Of a DNA stretch of 64,000 nt, positions 1 to 11,218 are shown piece after piece. Numbering within the stretch: position 1 is the first letter of the stretch; the number at the start of each line of letters is the position of its first letter. Both the position numbers and the translations under genes were made by a program. Under the pieces are notes generated by a model, which made no database searches, was not told the DNA's origin, and worked only from the letters and a program-made list of their open reading frames with translations. The stretch covers positions 930,001 through 994,000 of the forward strand of contig OU452208.1 of NCBI GenBank assembly GCA_911728435.2, in the 5' to 3' direction. Origin of the DNA: Apoderus coryli. Lineage: Eukaryota > Arthropoda > Insecta > Coleoptera > Attelabidae.

Positions 1-2324
1 AAAACTAAAGCTTTAAATAAAAAATGGTTTAATACGAAATGCTCCTCCGTTATTTTTGATACAAAGTTGAATTCGCTTTTCAAATGAATTTGTAGGGCTC
101 CATGGATAACTGAATTTGTAGGGCTCCATGGATAACTGAACAATTTAAAAATCTGCAGAAAACCAGAAATAAATTGCTTCGGAAATATAAAAAATATAAA
201 ACCATTGACAACTGGGAGGCATATAAACGAATGAGGAACTTCGTGTCATCAGAAACCACGCGATTAAAAAAACAATATTTAGAAACTCAAATTAATGCTA
301 GTAGTGCTCGGGAGAACTGGAGGCTCTTACAAAACATGGAAATTTATGGCAGGAACAAAAAAATTATACCGGACAAGCTTAAAGATGTTGAAAAAATTAA
401 TAATTATTTCGCCAATATCCCGACCAATTATCCCGATTTAGAGTTATTGAATTTTTACAAGGGTGGCCAGCTTAATGATAGTATCCAGAAATTTGAGTTT
501 CAAATGGCGACTATTGAGGATATACAGCAAGCGCTGCTTTCTATTAAATCCAAAGCGGTGGGTGATGACGGGATCAGTGTGGATATGCTGCGTCGTAGCT
601 GTCCATATATTTTGCCAATATTATTGCATTTGGTCAACTACTGCATAGAGATAAGTGATTTCCCCACACAATGGAAGATCAGCAATGTTATCCCTTTTCC
701 AAAGACACAGTCTCCGAGTGAATTAAAGGATCTTCGTCCAATAAGCATTTTACCCACTCTTAGCAAAATACTTGAGAGGATCCTCGATAACCAGATTAAA
801 AACTACGTGGCCGCATCTGACTTGCTGCCCAATGTACAGTCAGGTTTTAGAACGAACTATAGTTGCACAACTGCTTTGTCCAAGGTAACAGATGATATTT
901 TCCTTACGGCGGACAGAGGTGGACTGACCGCACTAGTGCTTTTGGATTACACCAAAGCATTTGACAGGCTCAATCATGATTTGCTTCTGGGAATATTAAA
1001 TTATCTTGGATTTTCCGTTACTGCTACAGCTCTTGTAAGTAGTTACTTAAGTGACAGAAGCCAAATGGTTAAGCTCGACGGCAAACTTTCTTCCCCCAAA
1101 AATATTAATAAAGGTGTACCTCAAGGTTCAATCTTGGGCCCAATCTTATTTTGTCTCTATACATCCCAGTTGACAAAAAGACTAAAGCACTGTGACGCGC
1201 ATATTTATGCAGATGACACTCAACTTTACTGCTCTTTTATGCCAGAGAAGTTAGAAGAAAGCATCGATAATATGAATCTTGACTTGGCTTCGCTTGTGGA
1301 AATATCTGATGCCCATTGCCTTCAAATAAATCCTACTAAGTCGGAACTATTACTTTTTGGTAGAAGTTCGCACAGGAATCGCTATACGGATTCGTTTAAG
1401 TTGAGCGTGGATAACGTGCAATTTAAATGTGCAAAGTTCGCGAGAAATTTGGGTTTGATATTGGACACGCATTTAAGATTTAGTCAACATGTAAGCCAAT
1501 GTATTAGGCGTGCTTTCATGAACTTGAAATTACTGTATACCAAGAGAAGGTTGCTTAGTGAATGCACTAAGAAACTTTTGTGTGATTCACTGGTACTTTC
1601 ACATTTTAATTTTGCCGATACTATATATGGCCCATGCCTGACTGATATTGACCAAAAAAGAATCCAGTTAATGCGAAATGCCTGTGTTCGACTCATACGA
1701 GGAATTAGGAGGGGTGAGCGTGGCGTCAGTGCTAAGCTTCGTGAAATTGGGTGGCTGAGGATGAATGAACGACGTGCTCTTCATTCTTTAGTCTTCTTTA
1801 ATAAAATTATAACTACAAAAACTCCAGATTATTTGTATAACAAAATTAAATTTCGCGGTTCTATTCATGATGTGAATATTCGTCGCAAGCTTACTATATC
1901 ACCTCCAAGTCACTGCACAGCTATGTTTGAAAGATCATTCTCTTACAATGTATGTAATATCTATAATAGGGTACCGGATAATTGTAAGTTTTTGAAAGGT
2001 ATTAGATTTAAGAATGCTATGTATGATTCTATAGCCGAATTTGTTTGATTTATACTGACAGTGCTATTTATTTGTTGATATGCCATGGATTTGTTTTTTT
2101 TTTCAATTTGGGATTGTCCAATAATAGTATACCAACTTTTTTTTTCCATTTGATGTAAGATTGCTGATTGTAATATTTGTTTCATCTTGTTATGTATTAT
2201 TTTATATGTTTGTAACTGTTAACTAAGGGGTTAAGTGAGGAAGTCTGTACTTCAACTTCGCCCATTGTAAAATATTTATATATTATTTTGCAATAAAGAC
2301 TTTATTATTATTATTATTATTAAT
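1..2324 (+). mobile_element. LINE family 1 copy with long open RT (ORF2 C-terminal part)
   Basis: This is a non-LTR retrotransposon in an intron of chitinase gene A. The open frame 174-2048 (624 aa) holds a linker region and a reverse transcriptase. It has LDYTKAFD with catalytic Asp258, GVPQGSILGP, the YADD box at about 345-348, and a C-terminal FNFADTIYGPC segment. The 3' UTR ends with AATAAA at 2292 and a (TTA)n tail, not poly(A). A 26-bp tandem duplication (85-110 and 111-136) shifts the frame upstream, so the endonuclease part, if present before the window, is not in frame. Copies of the same family occur at 27.1, 38.4, 41.3 and 44.7 kb. The clade (CR1-like or Jockey-like) is from memory. 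Confidence 0.85.
174..2048 (+). CDS. Reverse transcriptase of LINE family 1, open over 624 codons
   Basis: The RT fingers and palm carry DLRPISILP, SGFRTNYSC, LLDYTKAFDRLNHDLLL, GVPQGSILGP and IYADDTQLY, then a thumb and C-terminal domain. All three catalytic aspartates are present and no stop interrupts the frame. This is therefore the best-preserved member of its family here. The first codon is not a true start: the frame simply becomes open after an upstream duplication. It would copy its own RNA at a nicked target; without the endonuclease it is probably inactive. Confidence 0.85.
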   Translation: MLRKYKKYKTIDNWEAYKRMRNFVSSETTRLKKQYLETQINASSARENWRLLQNMEIYGRNKKIIPDKLKDVEKINNYFANIPTNYPDLELLNFYKGGQLNDSIQKFEFQMATIEDIQQALLSIKSKAVGDDGISVDMLRRSCPYILPILLHLVNYCIEISDFPTQWKISNVIPFPKTQSPSELKDLRPISILPTLSKILERILDNQIKNYVAASDLLPNVQSGFRTNYSCTTALSKVTDDIFLTADRGGLTALVLLDYTKAFDRLNHDLLLGILNYLGFSVTATALVSSYLSDRSQMVKLDGKLSSPKNINKGVPQGSILGPILFCLYTSQLTKRLKHCDAHIYADDTQLYCSFMPEKLEESIDNMNLDLASLVEISDAHCLQINPTKSELLLFGRSSHRNRYTDSFKLSVDNVQFKCAKFARNLGLILDTHLRFSQHVSQCIRRAFMNLKLLYTKRRLLSECTKKLLCDSLVLSHFNFADTIYGPCLTDIDQKRIQLMRNACVRLIRGIRRGERGVSAKLREIGWLRMNERRALHSLVFFNKIITTKTPDYLYNKIKFRGSIHDVNIRRKLTISPPSHCTAMFERSFSYNVCNIYNRVPDNCKFLKGIRFKNAMYDSIAEFV

Positions 2325-3108
2325 ATTTAATAATATATTAGGTGTAATGAAATATATTGTGACCCTACACAACAATACGACAAAATATGAAAGACAAAAT
2401 TCAATTTTGTTTTTACTATTATAATTGCTATTAACTTCTTAAAAATGACATAGATATAATTTAATCTGGATAAATTCTTATATTTTGGAATATATAGAAA
2501 GATTAGTTGGTAAAGCATGTATGGCCATATATTGGGAAACTGCAACGGCTTCGATATTTCTGGCCTCATAAACCTCTTTAATGCCAATCTCAGCTCGAAA
2601 CGAGAGTTCTCTTCAATCACCTGGTATCCTTAGTATAAAACTCAAAAACAGGAAGTAAAACAAATTCAATGTAACTTTTCGAACTATTTCGATTTTCAAG
2701 CCGATGAAACTTATCCAGTAAGAGGAATCAATAGAAAATTGTTGCCTGGAGTACACACGAATTCAAGTTCATTTACTATTTTGTATAAATTACTAACTGA
2801 AAAATATCTACTGCTGTTATTTGCTATCTTGTTTAAATGTTTTAGTCCTTATTTAAGCATTTATTTTTTCGTTTGTATATCGTCCTCTAAATGGGAAATT
2901 GTAGGGCAATACACGCTGCATTTATTTATAAATTTCCTTGAACAATTATAATAATTCAAAGCTTTTTCATTTTCTCATATTTTAATGAAAAAACTTGAAT
3001 ATTTATTAAATGGGTTTCAGCTATAGGGATCAAAAAATACCTTAATTTTATTTGAAAAAAAAAAAGAAAAAAAAACAATTAACTCAAACTTACTGTTCGT
3101 TTTGACAG
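2325..3108. other. Intron of chitinase gene A, no feature seen
   Basis: AT-rich sequence between the LINE tail and the exon at 3109. It ends in a purine-rich A tract (about 3055-3077) and then the acceptor. Short open frames on both strands have no recognisable similarity. Confidence 0.4.
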
Positions 3109-3232
3109 GCTTCTTGATTATTTAAATATTATGGTATATGATTATCATGGAGCCTTTGATGATTACGTTGGACACAATGTGCCTTTATATCCCTCAAGTT
3201 TAGACAATGAAACTATGAAAACATGGAATGTG
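3109..3232 (+). CDS. Chitinase gene A, exon with motif III (MVYDYHG)
   Basis: The acceptor is TTTTGACAG before 3109 and the donor is GTAAGA after 3232. The first base completes a codon split after its second base. The exon encodes 41 residues: LNIMVYDYHG, then VGHNVPLY and a possible N-glycosylation site NET. It is 124 bp long, the same as exon 5 of gene B at 59303-59426. About 35 of 41 residues match that exon. Confidence 0.9.
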
Positions 3233-6200
3233 GTAAGAATTAATTTACAATAGTACAGTTTACATGCACTCCAACTTATGCTAACATTGCGCAATATCGA
3301 AAGAGAGATTATAAATGAAAATAATAAAATTCTCTTCTTGACTGGGTTTAATATTGGTCACATCCGATGCCAGGTTAGACGCTTCTGGTAAATGAAACGC
3401 AGGCTTTCCGTAAATATTTGACATCTTACATGTTGTTAGCTGTTCTATCGATCTAAAATATGTGCAGCCGGTTCTGTCAAAACGGCCTAACAACTTTAGT
3501 TTTTCATTATGGAATACCCAGTATTTTAACAAAGAATCGAATTGCTATTTTATTGTGAATGTTGCCCTATACCTATCTCCATCGATTTTTGGAATATAAA
3601 CAATAATTTATGTTAAATATGGTTCAAAACATGGCCCAATTAAACTTAAGCAAGTTGGTACTCTCAATTCATGAAAACTTGATAATATAATGGTAGATTA
3701 GACAAATCCATCATATTTAATTTATGCTATAATATATTACTCCATAAATATAAAGTCGGAGAAAAAGCTTGCAGATTACGTATCATCTTTATGCCTACGT
3801 CATAGAGTTTTCTTCAAACGACGATATTTACGATTAATTAGAGGCAAATATTGTATTAGTTATTTATAGTTAGTCTATATTGTATAATTCACGTTATTAT
3901 ATTCATTTATATTAAAGATTTGCTACAATCTTGCTAAAAATAGCCTAGTTATTATAATTTTTATCGTCGAGAGTTATTTTGTCAATAGTAAAGTAGGAAT
4001 ACCATCAGATAAACTCTTATTTTATATTGTAGGATGGAGGTATCAACGCTTGGTTGGAGAGAGGAGCTGACCCAGCCAAAATGAATATGGGTATTGCTAC
4101 ATATGGACGAAGTTTCACATTAGCCGATCCAAAGAACACTTCGTTATATGCTCCAGTAATTGGTGGCGGTGACGAACAACCTTATACTAGGCAAGATGGT
4201 GTTATGGGTTACAATGAGGTAATTATCGATGACTTATGCAAACAGAGATGATATTAATGGAAATTGCCGTGCAATGTACTCGATGTACACAAGTTTCCTT
4301 ACTGTCTACGGCAAAAGCAAAAGTGCGAGACATATTAAACTAGCTGGAATTTCTTCACTGCAAAATTTTATAGTTCGGATTTATGTTATAACTTGGTCTT
4401 GTCTTACGGCATATCAATAAAATAATTTCTTGGTTGGGAACTTCTAATGTTACATCAATTTATTGTCGGTTTGTTTTTTATTATTTTACTATTTAAACTT
4501 TGTAAATCAAAGAAAAACTATACATTTTATATATATATAATTGGATTTATTTAAAAATTACGTCTAGTTCGTGCCAATGTCTAGGAAAAAATCTGTCAGG
4601 AAGCTTCTATTCTCTTACATTTATTTATCATACTTCATACATTAACGACTCACACTCGTTACTAAACATATTTTGAGATATGATAAAATTTAAATATCAA
4701 TACGAATTATACACAGAAAAAAAAACCTTGGTTCAGATAGATAAAAAACGTAAGCACCACAGGGACAGCCAAAACCTTGTCCACCCCTTCTAGAAAAATT
4801 TACTGGATAGACATTATGTCATTTAGATAATATTCTTGAATAGTTTACATATGCTCCTTGTCTGGGAGAGACAAACACTATTTGTCATTTAAATAAAAGT
4901 ATATTGTATGCTAGCAAAGTTTACTAGTTATTTTAGTGATGATACTTGTTTAATGTCTATCCAGTAAATTTTTCTACATTACTAAAATAACTAATAAACT
5001 TTGCTAACATACTTACAATATATTTTTATTTAAATGACAAATAGTGTTTGTCTCTCTTCTAGTAATTTTTTCTAGAAGGGGTAGACAAGATTTGGGGGTC
5101 CCTGTGGTGCTTACGTTTTTTTATCTGAACCACCATCAGGTTTTTAGTGCGACTCTTATTTATTTATTTTTTTAAAATAAACTTAAGCCTACTGAAAATC
5201 TTGTATTAGGTATAAGTAATATAAGCTAGGTATATATAGTCAAACTTCAATCTACACATGTTAAAGTGGGTAGGTATAATGCGGCTGAATCCTTTGCCGG
5301 AATTCCTGAGAATATTGCTCAGCACATAAACAACTAGGGTTGGTTGATCTTGGAAATGGTCGGAGTGACAATGTCGGTTAACTTAGAGAAAAGTTGTACA
5401 ATTTAAACACCTTTTAAATGGTGTTTTCAAAAGTAATGTAAATTTAGCAGTTTTCGAGAATTTCTTAAAAATCAATTTTTTGCGATATTAGTTTTTATTG
5501 ATTTCAGACATTATTTTTACAGATATATAAAAAAAATGAAAAGCACTTTCTCATTGTTGCTTTTTGAGGAGACTCGACGTTTCGTTTCCGAAAAACCATC
5601 AACTTCGATTTTTTAAATACGGCCCTTGATTTTCTATTGTTAAATTTAAAGCCATTTTCAATTCAAAAATAGGTGGTTTAAACAACTTTTCAGTATTTTT
5701 AGTTGTTATTTAAACTTATTCAAGAAAAATCACCATAGTTTGGGACTTAACTGACTGAATGCAGAGTATATACCTAATTAGTAATTTTGGCAATAAAATT
5801 CTTTCGAAGTTAATCAAAATTATTTATTATTATTTGCCAATTAATTTCTGTCAGCACATTTTATTCTGAACGCAGTTTTTTAAATTTAGTTAAAATTTTT
5901 GTGCTTTTTGAAATTATTAAAGAAACGCCTTTCTTTCTTTTACGCAAAATAAGTGCCAAACTATGGCGGTTTTTCTTGAAGTTTAAATAACAGCTAAAAA
6001 TACTGAAAACTTGTTGAAACCATTCCGTTACATCTATTTTTGTTTTGAAAATGGCTTTAAATTTAACAATAAAAAATCGAGGGCCGTATTTAAAAAATCG
6101 AAGTTGATGGTTTTTCAAAAACGAAACGTCGTAATGAAAACTTGTAAACGCTATATTATTTTCATAAAAAAGTAACAATGAGAGCTTTTAAGTTTTTTAT

Positions 6201-9200
6201 ATCAGTAAAAATAATGTCAGAAATCAATAAAAACTAAAATCGCAAAAAAATTGCATTTTCTTAAAAAAATACGGCCTTGTAAAATATAGTTTATACCTAA
6301 TTCATTTTCTACTATAAATATTATACATTTCAAGATCTACTAACTAGGTACTAGGTAGTTATCTAATTTGGGGACAAATAAACCTAAAATGTAAGTATTA
6401 GCTATTTAAAAAAAAATCGAGTTTTTCCGAAAAACAATGACGCTGAAACAAAAAAAAATTATCAAAGAAACTTTAGATTCCTTATGAGGAAACTAAGTAA
6501 AATAACAGATTCTACCAGTACGTACGAGGAATGATAAGACAATTCCAATCCACAACTCCTAATTCACAGACATTGGTAAAATGGTAAACAAATCAATACA
6601 TACCTACCTTTACAAAAGAAAGAAAAAAGTCATACCTAGCTAAAATATTTATGTAACTTCTTTTGAAAAACTGCATTAATTTGCTAAAAAGTAATCCGTC
6701 CCTGGCAAATTAAATATATTATCGTGAACCCATCTAAACTATTGTTTACTTGTTGTAAATGGAGGAATACCATATTAAGATTGATTAAATTAGAAAAAGT
6801 ATTTTAAATTAGGATTAAGTACCTACTAAATAATACGTAACTAGATAGGTATCTATTGCCAAAGATTATATCTGATATTGCCATGAAATAAGATTGTTTG
6901 CATTGGTCGTAAAATTATAAAAATAAATAATTAAATAATAATTATTATAATTTACTTACCGAGAAAAGTAACAACGAGCTCCCCCAGATTCCAGCTAATT
7001 AATATTTTTTTTGTTTCCTCCATTGTTATTAATAATATATGAATATTTAACAAAACTCAACACACCAAACTAATCACTAAGTACACTTAATTATGTTGGA
7101 TGCACATTGGTATAATACATATCTGTTACTGTCTGTATACCTAGTCCGTCCTCACCACTTGTAGAAATTGGGATATCAATATCTAGGTATACACTTACTA
7201 TCAATAAATCAAAATTTAATATATTAAATTAAAATATCTTCAGATTAGAACACAAAATAACTAGATCCTAGTTAGAGCGACGCCAAGACTCTAATCAAAA
7301 AATACCAAAATGAAACCCCCTCCCTCTACACCAAGTGAGACGCGCTAGGTACAACGTGGTACACATAGAAGATGTTATTGTCGGCACCTGCTTCTACAAA
7401 GGGTTTTAGGTACGTGGACTAGCAGCGGGGACAAACACATTAGGTAGAACGGGGAATAACCGTTGGCTGGAATAGAATGACGACTTATGTAGACAACTAT
7501 AGCTTCCCATCTCTACCAGATAAAATAATTCGATAGGTATTTTGGAGGATAGAAATTTTGTAAATGAGAAGTATTAGGTAAAATAACGTACAACGTGGTA
7601 CACATAGAAGATGTTATTGTCGGCACCTGCTTCTACAAAGGGTTTTAGGTACGTGGACTAGCAGCGGGGACAAACACATTAGGTAGAACGGGGAATAACC
7701 GTTGGCTGGAATAGAATGACGACTTATGTAGACAACTATAGGTTCCCATCTCTACCAGATAAAATAATTCGATAGGTATTTTGGAGGATAGAAATTTTGT
7801 AAATGAGAAGTATTAGGTAAAATAACGTACAACGTGGTACACATAGAAGATGTTATTGTCGGCACCTGCTTCTACAAAGGGTTTTAGGTACGTGGACTAG
7901 CAGCGGGGACAAACACATTAGGTAGAACGGGGAATAACCGTTGGCTGGAATAGAATGACGACTTATGTAGACAACTATAGGTTCCCATCTCTACCAGATA
8001 AAATAATTCGATAGGTATTTTGGAGGATAGAAATTTTGTAAATGAGAAGTATTAGGTAAAATAACTATTACACAGATTTAATTAAATCAGTGCCTATTTT
8101 AGCTATGTACTTACTTAGTTGTTAAAATCTTATTTATACTTAAATATTATAATGCACATACCTAGGTCCATTAATATACTAAAGCAGATAAATAAAATTT
8201 ATAGGTAGGTAGGTATATGTTCCTATTAGAACTATTTTAGTTTTGGGTTTCATAAAACGATTTTTGAGAATAGTTAGGTACGTACCTACCTAATTACCTC
8301 ATTAAGTATTTTCTTAATAATAATAGCTACACCTAAGTGTGTACGTATGGAAATCTGTAGGTGTACAATACCTAATTCAAACAGAATACCGAACTCATTT
8401 AGCGCAAATAAAATTTTATATAGGTTCACAATTTGAAATCTTATTTAACTAATGCACATACAAGTCTCGTTTAGATGAGAAGATATCAGCTTAGCAGGAA
8501 AAATTGTCATTTTTAGATAATGTAGTTACTCATACTTGATAACTACATTTAATACTTTAACAAACATTTTGCGAAAACTAGCAAATTCACCTCTAAATAA
8601 TATTTTTTATTTGGATAAACCAAGTTTTTTTTTTCTTTGTAACCTAGCACTTCGACACCTTTTGGAGTTGAATTAACAATTTCGAAACGCTAGAGGGAAC
8701 AAAGCATAAATTGGCATCATTATGAACTCACAAATTGATGTCATACAACCGGTGGATACTGGTAAACCTAGCTGCATAATTTGAAAACTTGTTTACCTCA
8801 AGCCATGCTTTAAGCATATTATCTGAATTTGAGTTATGTGCATTTTTACGATTCTGTTGATACATATTTTTTTCGAATTTCAATATTGTATTGTATTGCA
8901 TTAGGTGTTTCTAAAATAAGTGGTCAAAATTTGAGAGCGAATTGGGAACGTCTAATCATGAAAAAAACCTAAAACTTAACAGTTTTCGAGAAATTCGAGT
9001 TTGAAAATTTTAGGACAAAACTGGTCCTTAGTACACAGCATTAATGAAATTTTGGAAAACTTTTCGTTAGCAAACTGTATTTCAATATCAAAATAAACTC
9101 AACAAATTATTCACTCTAGAGGTAAAAGAGTACACAGTGCACCTTAGTTTTTCTTCTGCAACAATTTCATTAAACGCATTACGTTTTCTTTCCTGCAGTT

Positions 9201-11181
9201 GCGCGACAGTTTCAATTGGCACTGTAAAAACTTTGTCTTTCACTTGACCCCCGACAGTAAAATCTGAAGGATTTAAGTCAAGAGACCTAGCCGGCCAATT
9301 TGTAGGAGCATCATTTCCACGCCCTATCCACCGTCCTTCAAAATTTTCGTTTAACCACACACCGTCTACTATAATGTGGAGGGGCGCCATCATGCATAAA
9401 CCATAAAGAGGTTCGACGAGCCAAGGGAATATCTTCGAGGAATTGGAAGAGAATTTGCAACAGAAGATTAAAATACATTTCTCCAGTTAGATTTCCTGGG
9501 AAAATGTGATTGATTTTCTAATGTTGAAGCCCAAACATTTACTTTGGAATAATGTTGATAATGAGTTACTTTTCTTGCATGGGGATTTTTTTAAAACCCC
9601 ACTTCTGGTAAATGTGGCTTCGTCTGTGAAGATAATATTAGAAAAAAACAATGGGTTTAGTTCTCTCATATCGAAAAGCGACTGACAAAACTCTAGACGC
9701 TGCGGAAAATCTGTTGCTAAAAGATCTTGGGCTTGGCGGTAGTGATAAGGGTACAGTTGCTGTTCTTTCGCAAGCCGCCATACAACTGAATTCGAAATTT
9801 GAGTTGGTTCCGCAAGTCGTCTTGTACTAATGTTAAGATTTTCTTCAAAATAATGTAAAATTTCTTCCTCATTTCGTTTCCAACGGTTCTATTTCTTCCT
9901 CTATCAGATTTCTTAAATTGTAGTGTTCCAGTTTCTCGTAAACGCCGTTCAGTTGAGAGAAACGTTTTGTAATTGGGCAAATGTCTTGTAGCTAACTTCT
10001 CTCCGTACCTTATTGCATGTCAACATATTCAGAATTCGTATACTGAATTTTAAATAGGTGATGCCGAATTAGGTAAAAATAAAAAACTTAAATTAAATAT
10101 AAAAAATATCAAAAACAATTTAAAAGGATAATGACGAATTACATACGAAAAAACACTTATTTTAACAAACTTAATAAATGTCATTTTGACAATCCTTACA
10201 AAAGTAAATAATATTTTTAGAAAGAAATGGATACTGCATAATATACTGAAATTTTCAACTCGAATTTCTCGAAAAACTTCAACAGTGTACTCAAAAATAA
10301 CAACTGCTGGTAAATTATTGAATACCGGGGAATAAAACGATTTGAGAAGTGTTTCCATCAAAACGCTTGCAACTTGCTTCAGGCTTGGGTGGATTTGGGG
10401 TACATCGTCTTGTATAGTTAATTAATTATGTGAATTCATACATCGCAGGTTTTATGGAAAAGTTAGCAGTTAGTCTACTATAGAGTGAGATTAAAATATA
10501 TGTATAAGGTCAAATAACGATTTTACATGAGAACTCTAGACAATGTGTAATAAAATTATATGTGTAATTTAACGTTTTACAGTCCGAGTTTAAGAATTAA
10601 CCACATTAATTTCGTATGTTGAATAAATATTTTTAGCAGATTCTCAAAGTGCTATAAAAATATTATTCCAATACCTTATACACGTAACAACATCTATCCT
10701 GTTCTACTTAGATATTCAGTAAATTTGATTCTAGTACTCGATTTAGAAAAATCGAATTTAAATTATACAATTGTGTATCTTTTTCTCACATGAAAAAAAA
10801 AATATTTCATAATGTTTGCATTATTTTTATCGTTAAAAGTAAAATAAATAAACCTATCACCAAAAATCATATCGAAAAGAAACTACTGCTTGATGAATGA
10901 TGTAATTTTGTTTTTAGCTCTGTGAACTAAACTCCCACTTTGAAGAAATATGGGATGATGAACAGTTAGTTCCACACTACGTTTATAAAGATCAGTGGGT
11001 CGGTATCGAAAATGCCAGATCAGTTGCTATCAAAACTGAATACGCAGTTTCCAAAAATTTGGGCGGCTTTATGGTTTGGGCATTTGACACTGATGACTTC
11101 AGTGGTCTATGTGGAGATGGAACCTATCCATTGATTAAAACAATAAAGAAGACATTATCTGAAATGGATTATAATGTTTAG
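3109..11181 (+). CDS. GH18 chitinase gene A, 3' half: join(3109..3232,4033..4218,10918..11181)
   Basis: This is the end of a glycoside hydrolase family 18 gene; the earlier exons lie before the window. Three exons with GT..AG borders encode the end of the TIM barrel. They contain the MVYDYHG motif (GH18 motif III), the insertion region with GIATYGRSF, and the FMVWAFDTDDFSG motif (motif IV), then TAG at 11179-11181. Splice phases are 2/0, 0/0 and 0. GH18 enzymes hydrolyse beta-1,4 N-acetylglucosamine polymers. The catalytic DxxDxDxE exon is not in the window, so activity of this copy cannot be judged here. The last intron is 6.7 kb and full of TEs, whereas the same intron in gene B is 680 bp. 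The neighbour at 34891 onward is a close paralogue with identical exon borders. No frameshift or stop interrupts the three exons. Confidence 0.9.
3233..4032 (+). other. Intron of chitinase gene A (0.8 kb)
   Basis: Bounded by a GT donor and an AG acceptor. I see no TE or gene in it. Confidence 0.7.
4033..4218 (+). CDS. Chitinase gene A, exon with GIATYGRSF
   Basis: The acceptor is TATATTGTAG before 4033 and the donor is GTAATT after 4218. The phase is 0 on both sides (62 codons). It encodes DGGINAWLERGADPAKMNMG, followed by the conserved GH18 strand GIATYGRSFTL and a stretch ending MGYNE. Its length equals exon 6 of gene B (62990-63175). The open frame runs a little past the donor, but the paralogue supports the exon end at 4218. 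Confidence 0.92.
4730..5131. mobile_element. MITE-like palindromic element with a nested inner element
   Basis: The outer arms read GGTTCAGATAGATAAAAAACG at 4730 and the inverse ending CTGAACC at 5131, both going on through a GTAAGCACCACAGGGAC block. Inside, 4791-4816 and 4951-4976 are perfect 26-bp inverted copies (GAAAAATTTACTGGATAGAC core). The stretch 4865-4945 pairs with 4974-5055. The pairing order is not simply nested, which suggests one MITE inserted into or rearranged within another. Confidence 0.65.
5462..6275. mobile_element. Foldback-type inverted repeat (about 0.8 kb)
   Basis: Arms of about 280 bp (roughly 5465-5745 and 5965-6270) are inverse copies. Paired segments include GACATTATTTTTACAGATAT against ATATCAGTAAAAATAATGTC, and AAAACCATCAACTTCGATTT against AAATCGAAGTTGATGGTTTT. 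The loop is about 220 bp and AT-rich. I saw no coding sequence or CAGGGTG termini in it. Confidence 0.7.
6276..7350. other. Intron of chitinase gene A, no feature seen
   Basis: AT-rich intron sequence with several TAGGTA/TACCTA runs. No ORF or repeat that I can recognise. Confidence 0.4.
7351..8065. repeat. Tandem repeat, 3 copies of a 239-bp unit
   Basis: The unit starts ACAACGTGGTACACATAGAA at 7351, 7590 and 7829. The copies are almost identical; I noticed one substitution (TATAGCTTCC in copy 1, TATAGGTTCC in copies 2 and 3). The unit is richer in GC than the surrounding intron and has no ORF. Copies 2 and 3 are closest, so the last expansion is recent. Confidence 0.95.
8066..8890. other. 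Intron of chitinase gene A, no feature seen
   Basis: AT-rich sequence with TAGGTAGGTA/TACCTACC runs near 8200-8300. I see no gene or element. Confidence 0.4.
8900..10345 (-). mobile_element. Dead IS630/Tc1-like DNA transposon
   Basis: A transposase pseudogene lies between inverted copies of TTTTCGAGAAATTCGAGTT (8983-9001 on +, and the inverse near 10258-10276). These look like parts of degenerate terminal inverted repeats. The outer borders are uncertain. The element lies in the last intron of chitinase gene A. Confidence 0.55.
9088..10030 (-). pseudogene. IS630/Tc1-like transposase pseudogene
   Basis: Reading leftward from about 10025, several frames give the parts of one protein. An N-terminal helix-turn-helix region (YKTFLSTERRLRETGTLQFK, then a STRRLAE segment) is followed by IIFTDEATFTRSGV (first catalytic Asp), FMHDGAPPHYS (second Asp), and WPARSLDLNPSDF (third Asp, about 37 residues on), then a C-terminal part. 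The frame breaks at least near 9390, 9490 and 9720-9900. It is the same broad insect transposase family as the fragments inside the foldbacks at 28.6 and 56.7 kb. Function as a cut-and-paste enzyme is lost. Confidence 0.8.
10346..10917. other. Intron end of chitinase gene A
   Basis: No gene or TE seen. Bases 10818-10854 (ATTATTTTTATC then AAAAGTAAAA) resemble 63745-63780 in the same intron of gene B. This supports duplication of the whole segment. Confidence 0.5.
10918..11181 (+). CDS. Chitinase gene A, terminal exon with motif IV and stop
   Basis: The acceptor is TTTTGTTTTTAG before 10918. The exon has 87 sense codons and TAG. It begins LCELN and carries KNLGGFMVWAFDTDDFSG, the GH18 motif with the conserved Trp in the substrate pocket, then CGDGTYPLI and a short tail ending DYNV. 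There is no linker or chitin-binding (CBM14) domain after the barrel, so the protein ends with the catalytic domain. Confidence 0.93.
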   Translation, partial: LCELNSHFEEIWDDEQLVPHYVYKDQWVGIENARSVAIKTEYAVSKNLGGFMVWAFDTDDFSGLCGDGTYPLIKTIKKTLSEMDYNV

Positions 11182-11212
11182 AAATATTGGTGTTGAAGTC
11201 AATTTAGATATT

Positions 11213-11218
11213 AATAAA
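11213..11218 (+). terminator. Polyadenylation signal of chitinase gene A
   Basis: AATAAA lies 32 bases after the TAG stop of gene A, followed by a T-rich stretch. A second candidate (AATAAA at about 11304) lies further down. Confidence 0.6.

Noticed and set aside
7351..8065. CRISPR-like array
   Set aside because: The repeat units are 239 bp and directly adjacent without spacers, in eukaryotic DNA; plain tandem repeat.
10050..10361. 103-codon hydrophobic - strand frame
   Set aside because: It lies over the inverted end of the dead IS630-like transposon; the Phe/Leu/Ile-rich peptide reflects AT-rich sequence.
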